Positions 59,775-64,000 of a stretch of DNA of 64,000 nt are shown here, one piece after another. The stretch spans positions 25,538 to 89,537 of the forward strand of contig NZ_JAVRHP010000003.1 in the NCBI RefSeq assembly GCF_031846505.1. The letters are read 5' to 3'. Origin of the DNA: Autumnicola edwardsiae. GTDB taxonomy: Bacteria; Bacteroidota; Bacteroidia; Flavobacteriales; Flavobacteriaceae. Made by a program: the position numbers and the translations under genes. The number at the start of each line of letters is the position of its first letter. Positions within the stretch are counted from its first letter, which is position 1. The notes under the pieces were generated by a model, which worked only from the letters and a program-made list of their open reading frames with translations, had not been told where the DNA came from and did no database searches.

Positions 59775-61167
59775 AGATATCTTCTGCTATTTCCAGTGCT
59801 TTGGTTAATGCTCCTAATTTATTGTACACTTCCTGTAATTCGTTTTCTTCAACAGATTCTGAAACCACGCCGGCACCGGCCTGGTAATGTAACTGATGAT
59901 TTTTGCTCACAAAGGAGCGGATGATAATGGCATGGTTAAAATTCCCGTCGAAATCCATAAATCCAATTGCGCCACCGTAAGCGTCTCGGTTTACATTTTC
60001 GTACTTCTCGATAAGCTTCATGGCGCTGTGCTTGGGAGCTCCACTAAGTGTGCCGGCTGGAAAAGTATCAGCAACGACCTGCATTGTTGGAGTGGTTTTA
60101 TGTTTTGTGCCGGTGACTTTGCTTACCAGGTGAATGACATGAGAAAAAAACTGGATCTGACGGTAATTTTCAACTTTCACATTGCTGCCGTGCCTGCTGA
60201 GGTCATTCCTGGCAAGGTCCACAAGCATTACATGTTCTGCATTTTCCTTCTCGTCTGCAGCGAGCTTTTTTGCCAGTTCGGCGTCTTGTTCATCATTTCC
60301 GGTGCGTTTAAATGTTCCGGCAATGGGGTGAATTTCTGCCTGGCCATCTTTTACCACCAGCTGAGCTTCGGGAGAACTTCCAAAAATTTTAAAATCTCCA
60401 TAGTCAAAATAGAACAAATACGGAGAAGGATTTACGCTGCGCAGCGCCCTGTAGACGTTAAATTCGTCTCCTTTAAAAGCTTGAGAAAAGCGCCTGGAAA
60501 GAACAATCTGAAAAACATCTCCACGGTAGCAGTGCTTTTTGCCCAACTTCACATTTTCTATAAACTCTTCGTCGGTTAAATTAGAGACAGGTTCCTGCTG
60601 CCTTGTAAAATTATATGTCGCGAAGTTTCTAACTTTTATAAGCTGTTTTATTTCTTCAATTTTACTTTCCGTATTGTAACTATGGTCAAAAATATAAGCT
60701 TCATTATTAAAATGATTGATGGCAATAATATTTTGGTATACCGCGTAGTACATATCTGGCAATCCCAGGTCTCCCTTCTTTTTGGTAATTTCAAGATCTT
60801 CAAAATATCGTACTCCGTCATAAGCGATATACCCAAAAAGCCCATTATTGATAAATTTGAACCCTGAATTTTCAGCTTTAAACTGTTGCGAAAATTGCTG
60901 AATTTTTTCCGGAACATTTACGTCCTGGTCGATATTTGTCAATTTTCGGCTACCATCAGGGAACGTCTCTTCTATCTTCTCATTCTGGATTTTAATGGAA
61001 GCGATAGGATTACAGCAGATATAAGAGAAACTGTTGTCGCTCGCGTGGTAATCGCTACTTTCCAGCAGCAGGCTGTTGGGGTATTTATCCCGCACCTTTA
61101 GATATACGCTCACAGGCGTAATCGTATCGGCAAGAAGTTTTGTATGGGTTGTAGTTAACTGGTACAT
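59773..61167 (-). CDS. trpE: Anthranilate synthase component I
   Basis: A 464-aa enzyme that makes anthranilate from chorismate. The N-terminal region contains LLESSDYHASD (the feedback-site LLES motif). The catalytic domain has PSPYLFYFDYG, IHPIAGTFKRTG, DLARNDLSRHG, FPAGTLSGAPK and YGGAIGFMDFDG. First structural gene of the trp operon, preceded by a leader-peptide attenuator. Confidence 0.97.
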   Translation of the reverse strand: MYQLTTTHTKLLADTITPVSVYLKVRDKYPNSLLLESSDYHASDNSFSYICCNPIASIKIQNEKIEETFPDGSRKLTNIDQDVNVPEKIQQFSQQFKAENSGFKFINNGLFGYIAYDGVRYFEDLEITKKKGDLGLPDMYYAVYQNIIAINHFNNEAYIFDHSYNTESKIEEIKQLIKVRNFATYNFTRQQEPVSNLTDEEFIENVKLGKKHCYRGDVFQIVLSRRFSQAFKGDEFNVYRALRSVNPSPYLFYFDYGDFKIFGSSPEAQLVVKDGQAEIHPIAGTFKRTGNDEQDAELAKKLAADEKENAEHVMLVDLARNDLSRHGSNVKVENYRQIQFFSHVIHLVSKVTGTKHKTTPTMQVVADTFPAGTLSGAPKHSAMKLIEKYENVNRDAYGGAIGFMDFDGNFNHAIIIRSFVSKNHQLHYQAGAGVVSESVEENELQEVYNKLGALTKALEIAEDI

Positions 61168-61262
61168 TTATAAATTTTTGCATTTCCGGAAAATCCGGCA
61201 ATTTTTATTATTTCATTATTTCTGCGCAAAATCCACAATTCTAATAGCATAGGAAATAATTC

Positions 61263-61295
61263 AAAAAAAAAGGCTTGTCGTGAGACAAGCCTTTT
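61263..61295 (-). terminator. trp attenuator hairpin
   Basis: On the minus strand AAAAGGCTTGTC pairs perfectly with GACAAGCCTTTT (12 bp, loop TCAC) followed by five or more further Ts. It lies 25 nt after the trpL stop codon and 96 bp before trpE. The segment UCACGAC (loop plus 3' arm) is complementary over 7 nt to GUCGUGA in the last trpL codons, a possible antiterminator. Confidence 0.88.
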
Positions 61296-61319
61296 GTATA
61301 TGTTTAATACTTAGCAATG

Positions 61320-61382
61320 TTACTTCACGACGTTTTGACGTAAGTTACTCCACCACCAAGTATGTACTGTAAAAGTTTTCAT
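61320..61382 (-). CDS. trpL: trp operon leader peptide
   Basis: A 20-codon frame, MKTFTVHTWWWSN followed by LRQNVVK, with three adjacent Trp codons (61350-61358). It lies between a consensus promoter and a strong terminator directly upstream of trpE, the classical arrangement for ribosome-mediated attenuation: stalling at the Trp codons under Trp shortage should prevent the terminator. The ATG begins 5 nt after the -7 element, so translation may start at the very 5' end of the mRNA. Confidence 0.88.
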   Translation of the reverse strand: MKTFTVHTWWWSNLRQNVVK

Positions 61383-61387
61383 TGCCT

Positions 61388-61418
61388 CAAATATAGAGAT
61401 CAAATTTTAATTGACAAA
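61388..61418 (-). promoter_or_regulatory. Bacteroidota-type promoter of the trp operon
   Basis: On the minus strand TTTG (61415-61418) is followed after exactly 19 bp by TATATTTG (61388-61395). Transcription should start at or near the trpL ATG (61382). Confidence 0.85.
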
Positions 61419-61441
61419 GATTTTTCTCTTTTTACTTTCTG

Positions 61442-61477
61442 AAAAAAAGAAACCGCGCAATTGAAGTTTGCGCGGTT
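61442..61477 (-). terminator. Rho-independent terminator of the YceI gene
   Basis: On the minus strand AACCGCGCAA pairs perfectly with TTGCGCGGTT around a 7-nt loop, followed by TCTTTTTTT. It insulates the trp operon from the upstream YceI gene. Confidence 0.92.
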
Positions 61478-61490
61478 GAAAAATCTTTTT

Positions 61491-61991
61491 TTAAAATTTA
61501 AGATTGACGTCCAATTCAAAATTATCATGTATAGTATTGTCCCCAAGATTTGAAAAGAAACTTCCGGAACCGTAGCGTACGTTAAACTTAGACCTGTCAA
61601 TTACAACTTTTGCTGCAGCTGAGTTGTCGCTCATTTCCTGTTCAAAAGTTACAGGGTTAGTGTCTTCCTTTATGGAAAGATCACCGAGGATACCATAAGT
61701 TCCGTCATCTTTTTTAACGACATTTTTTACTACTAATTTAGCAGTTGGATATTTGTCTACACTAAAAAAGTCTTCGTTTTTTAAGTGGTCTTCCAATTGT
61801 TGTTTAGTTTTTCCGGAAAGGTCAGTAACTTTAATAGAAGTCATATCCATAACAAATTCGCCACCTGTCGGTTCATTATTTTCCATAGTGAGATAACCTT
61901 CCTTAAGGTCTATAGTTCCCGAATGAGAACCTGCTAATTTTTTACCTTTCCAGATTACGTTACTTTCCTGAGTTTTGATTTCTTTTTTCAT
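61491..61991 (-). CDS. YceI-family protein
   Basis: A 166-aa lipocalin-like beta-barrel protein of the YceI family, which binds isoprenoid or other polar lipids. DLKEGYLTMENNEPTGGEFVMDMTSIKVTDL, HLKNEDFFSVDKYPTAKLV and GDLSIKEDTNPVTFE are typical. It has no signal peptide, unlike E. coli YceI, so a cytoplasmic location is likely. It lies downstream of nitroreductase and marR on the same strand. Confidence 0.9.
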   Translation of the reverse strand: MKKEIKTQESNVIWKGKKLAGSHSGTIDLKEGYLTMENNEPTGGEFVMDMTSIKVTDLSGKTKQQLEDHLKNEDFFSVDKYPTAKLVVKNVVKKDDGTYGILGDLSIKEDTNPVTFEQEMSDNSAAAKVVIDRSKFNVRYGSGSFFSNLGDNTIHDNFELDVNLKF

Positions 61992-62060
61992 ATTACTTTA
62001 TAATTTAATTAAATAGTGCAGTTTAAAAATGGTTTTTAATTTTCGTTCAGTATAAATTGG

Positions 62061-62693
62061 TTAGATAAGTTCGAAAAGTTGTTCTTTACTTTTCCTTACT
62101 TTTTTGGCATCCTGAGCTGGATCTTCTTCGCTTCGGTAACCTGCGGTAGCTATAACTGAAGTTGTAAGACCTTTTTCCTGAAGTCCTAATACTTCATCAA
62201 ATTTTCCTGCGTCAAAACCTTCCATAGGGCAGGTATCAATTTTAAAACTTGCAGCTGCTGAAAGGAGATTGCCCAAAGCGAGATAAGCTTGTTTTTGAGC
62301 CCAGGTATTTTGGGCTTCAGCCGGAAGTTTGACAATGCTATCTATAAGTTTATCCTTCAAACCGGCAAGGTTCTCTATGGCAATGCCTCGAATTTCAGAA
62401 ATGTTCTCTATATAGGAATCCACATACTTTTCGTCGATGGTCTTATAATTAGCAAAGACGATGAGATGAGAGGAATCTGTTATCTGCGGTTGTCCCCAGG
62501 CTGCTGGTTTTAGTTTTTCTTTGATCTCCGGATCCTCAATTACCAGAATCTTATAGGGCTGCATTCCATATGAAGAAGCTGAAAGTTGGACACTTTTTAA
62601 TAATTTATCCAGATCTTCGGAATTGATTTTTTTAGTGCTGTCAAATTTTTTGGTGGCATATCGCCACTCCAGATCTTTAATATATGTACTCAT
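62061..62693 (-). CDS. Nitroreductase-family NAD(P)H-dependent flavin oxidoreductase (NfsB-like)
   Basis: A 210-aa FMN enzyme. WRYATKKFD at 11-19, SSYGMQPYKILVI for FMN binding, AYLALGNLLSAAASFKIDTCPMEGFD and the closing GYRSEEDPAQDAKKVRKS are typical of NfsB/DrgA-like enzymes that reduce quinones and nitroaromatics. A palindrome TTGTATATACAA lies 6 nt before its start, matching one at the marR promoter, so it is probably repressed by that MarR protein. Confidence 0.9.
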   Translation of the reverse strand: MSTYIKDLEWRYATKKFDSTKKINSEDLDKLLKSVQLSASSYGMQPYKILVIEDPEIKEKLKPAAWGQPQITDSSHLIVFANYKTIDEKYVDSYIENISEIRGIAIENLAGLKDKLIDSIVKLPAEAQNTWAQKQAYLALGNLLSAAASFKIDTCPMEGFDAGKFDEVLGLQEKGLTTSVIATAGYRSEEDPAQDAKKVRKSKEQLFELI

Positions 62694-62698
62694 AACTG

Positions 62699-62710
62699 TT
62701 GTATATACAA
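62699..62710. promoter_or_regulatory. Candidate MarR operator upstream of the nitroreductase gene
   Basis: TTGTATATACAA is a perfect 12-bp palindrome differing from TTGTATGCACAA in the marR promoter (63198-63209) only at the two central bases. Confidence 0.6.
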
Positions 62711-62729
62711 TGGTTAACTTAATTTTTTT

Positions 62730-63182
62730 TTATTCTCTAATTTTCTCCAGTAAAGTATTAAGTTTTTCGATCTCCTCGGGATTTAGATTTTTAGAAATCT
62801 CATTTTCGACCTCTTCCACAATAGGGTCTAATTCTTTTAATAGATCCAAACCCTTCCCGGTGATTACTATCTCCACTTTTCTTCTGTTCTCTTCACAAAC
62901 GCAGCGATCAACCAATTTCTTTTCAAGTAATTTGTCTACCAAACGCGTGGTGTTGCTCATCTTATTAACCATTCTTTCCTGAATGGTGTTCAAATTTGCA
63001 GGTTTACCCTGTTGGCCCCTTAAGATCCTTAAGACGTTGAATTGTTGTGTGGAAATTTCAAAGGCTTTCAAGGCATCGGCCATGAGGCTATTGGCTTTTG
63101 TGGTAGCCAGCATCATATTAATCACCAATTTCTTCTTCTTTGGTAATGGCTTTGCGGTCTTTAAAATCTTTTCAATTTTCAT
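62730..63182 (-). CDS. MarR-family transcriptional regulator
   Basis: A 150-aa winged-helix repressor. The HTH region is FNVLRILRGQQGKPANLNTIQERM and KMSNTTRLVDKLLEKKLVDR; the wing carries two cysteines (CVCEENRRKVEIVIT) that could sense electrophiles or oxidants. The ATG at 63182 is preferred over 63209, which lies inside the promoter. It probably regulates itself and the downstream nitroreductase through a shared palindrome. Confidence 0.9.
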   Translation of the reverse strand: MKIEKILKTAKPLPKKKKLVINMMLATTKANSLMADALKAFEISTQQFNVLRILRGQQGKPANLNTIQERMVNKMSNTTRLVDKLLEKKLVDRCVCEENRRKVEIVITGKGLDLLKELDPIVEEVENEISKNLNPEEIEKLNTLLEKIRE

Positions 63183-63195
63183 TTGTCTGAACAAC

Positions 63196-63214
63196 ATTTG
63201 TATGCACAAATATA
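63196..63214 (-). promoter_or_regulatory. marR promoter -7 element overlapping a palindromic operator
   Basis: The minus strand reads TATATTTG at 63207-63214 (exact TAnnTTTG). It overlaps the palindrome ATTTGTATGCACAAAT (63196-63211), as expected for autorepression. Confidence 0.65.
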
Positions 63215-63343
63215 AGTCACTCTTTATATGAATTTAATAATGAAAAGTTAAAATTTTCTGATAGTTTAGGTATGTAGAAAATTGCAAGGCAAAAGGTCTT
63301 GAATCTTTGCATCTTTTACTATTTTTAGTCCTGAAATTAAAAA

Positions 63344-63673
63344 ATGATAAGTATGAAAGAGCTTTCACAGGAAGAGTGGAGAGATCAATTAAAAGAAGAT
63401 AGTAACGCCGTGATTTTGGACGTTAGAACAGATGAAGAAATAGAGGAAGGTTTTATTCCCGGTGCAAAAAAAATAGATATATATAAAGGACAGGGATTTA
63501 TAGACGAAATAGATAAACTCGACAAATCTAAAAATTACTACATCTACTGCCGTTCCGGAAAACGAAGTGCACAAGCATGCTCTATCCTGGATCAAAAGGA
63601 ATTTCAGAACACCTACAATCTTCAAGGTGGCTTTATGGAGTGGCAAGGAGAAGTAGAAGGAGATAATACCTGA
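63344..63673 (+). CDS. Rhodanese-like domain protein
   Basis: A 109-aa single-domain sulfurtransferase. AVILDVRTDEEIEEGFIPGA is the family N-terminal motif and Cys69 in YCRSGKRS is the active-site Cys. Translation may start at 63344 or at the ATG three codons downstream (63353). Cytoplasmic; sulfur donor and acceptor unknown. It is divergent from marR. Confidence 0.9.
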   Translation: MISMKELSQEEWRDQLKEDSNAVILDVRTDEEIEEGFIPGAKKIDIYKGQGFIDEIDKLDKSKNYYIYCRSGKRSAQACSILDQKEFQNTYNLQGGFMEWQGEVEGDNT

Positions 63674-63890
63674 ACTGATAATTTTGCTGAGATTATTTGA
63701 GGATTTCTTTTACCCGTCGGATTTTCCAGCTTGCTTCTAATTTTAAGAATGAGCTTTCCTGGAAAATTAGAAAAAGGGTATAGCAAAATACTATTGTGTT
63801 TCTTTTGTCGTTAAAAAGAAACTTAGGCTGCCTATTATTTTGAATATTTGATATATTTACGGCCCAAGTCAGTACTCTAAACCTACATTT

Positions 63891-64000
63891 ATGAACAAGT
63901 TTTTTTTATCTGTTATACTTTGTCTTTTCTGTGTTTCTTTTTCTCAGGCTCAGGAATTTAGTTTCGGAATTAAAGGAGGATTAAATTATGCTATGGGTGG
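63891..64000 (+). CDS. Outer-membrane beta-barrel (porin/PorT-like) protein, 5' part only
   Basis: The window ends 36 codons into this gene. It starts with a signal peptide (MNKFFLSVILCLFCVSFSQA) followed by QEFSFGIKGGLNYAMGG, the usual first strand of Bacteroidota outer-membrane beta-barrel proteins. The rest lies outside the window. Confidence 0.7.
   Translation, partial: MNKFFLSVILCLFCVSFSQAQEFSFGIKGGLNYAMG

Noticed and set aside
59896..60579. 227-aa plus-strand frame
   Set aside because: It lies wholly antisense to trpE and has no recognisable domain.
61263..61295. Hairpin upstream of trpE as a simple terminator of the YceI gene
   Set aside because: YceI has its own strong terminator at 61442-61477, and a promoter plus Trp-rich leader lies between the two, so attenuation is the better explanation.
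63721..63767. Inverted repeat TTTTCCAG...CTGGAAAA after the rhodanese gene
   Set aside because: The loop is about 30 nt and no T-run follows, so it is not supported as a terminator.

Overview
The window is an AT-rich stretch of a Bacteroidota chromosome, most likely a marine or halotolerant Flavobacteriaceae (Gramella/Salegentibacter-like relatives are my guess; genus not proven). Reasons: start sites lack strong Shine-Dalgarno sequences; many genes carry the Bacteroidota -7 promoter element TAnnTTTG, twice with a TTTG -33 element 19 bp upstream; and the gene content is typical of the phylum (SusC-like TonB receptor, carboxypeptidase-regulatory domains, bTHX, M1 peptidase with DUF6702, TPR hybrid kinase, DUF1573, YceI). 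No phage, complete insertion sequence, CRISPR array or rRNA operon was seen.

Layout. 1-2.1 kb: proS, two identical tRNA-Glu genes and rpsT. 2.2-3.8 kb: glsA-pepE (minus). 3.9-9.3 kb: three tandem secreted paralogues with a carboxypeptidase-regulatory-like N-terminus, a DUF6702-like protein and an M1 peptidase. 9.3-17.3 kb: tatA, a PAP2 phosphatase, and kynurenine genes (kynU, kmo) mixed with an SDR, a flavin reductase, an O-methyltransferase and about 1 kb of gene-poor DNA holding one 51-aa gene and a MITE-like remnant. 17.4-24 kb: msrA, lipoprotein, zinc-ribbon-like protein, Nif3, lpxK and a TPR hybrid kinase. 24-31.7 kb: gap, lipA, ECF sigma factor, glycosyltransferase, fasciclin lipoprotein, murB, aminotransferase and DUF1573. 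31.7-41.9 kb: valS; a minus-strand series rsfS-ftsH-LUD-cdsA-psd-acyl-CoA-binding protein; birA; pyrE with SRPBCC; NUDIX. 41.9-53.5 kb: M14 peptidase, a PQQ-type dehydrogenase with a TonB receptor, coaD, ddl, PASTA protein, rluD, a frameshifted ParE-type toxin-antitoxin module, yaaA, a uracil-DNA-glycosylase-like gene behind a 7-bp tandem repeat, and bTHX. 53.5-61.4 kb: a complete trp operon trpEGDC-[antitoxin-PIN toxin]-trpFBA. 61.4-64 kb: YceI, nitroreductase and MarR regulator, rhodanese, and the start of an outer-membrane beta-barrel gene.

The most interesting regulation is at the trp operon. A consensus promoter is followed within 5 nt by a 20-codon leader peptide with three consecutive Trp codons, then a perfect 12-bp terminator hairpin before trpE: a transcription attenuator whose leader mRNA may be leaderless. 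The operon is also studded with palindromic repeats at most junctions, one of which is translated into the TrpG N-terminus, and it hosts a toxin-antitoxin pair. A MarR regulator and its downstream nitroreductase share a 12-bp palindromic operator candidate. The TonB receptor beside the PQQ-type dehydrogenase resembles, from memory, the E. coli PQQ importer PqqU.
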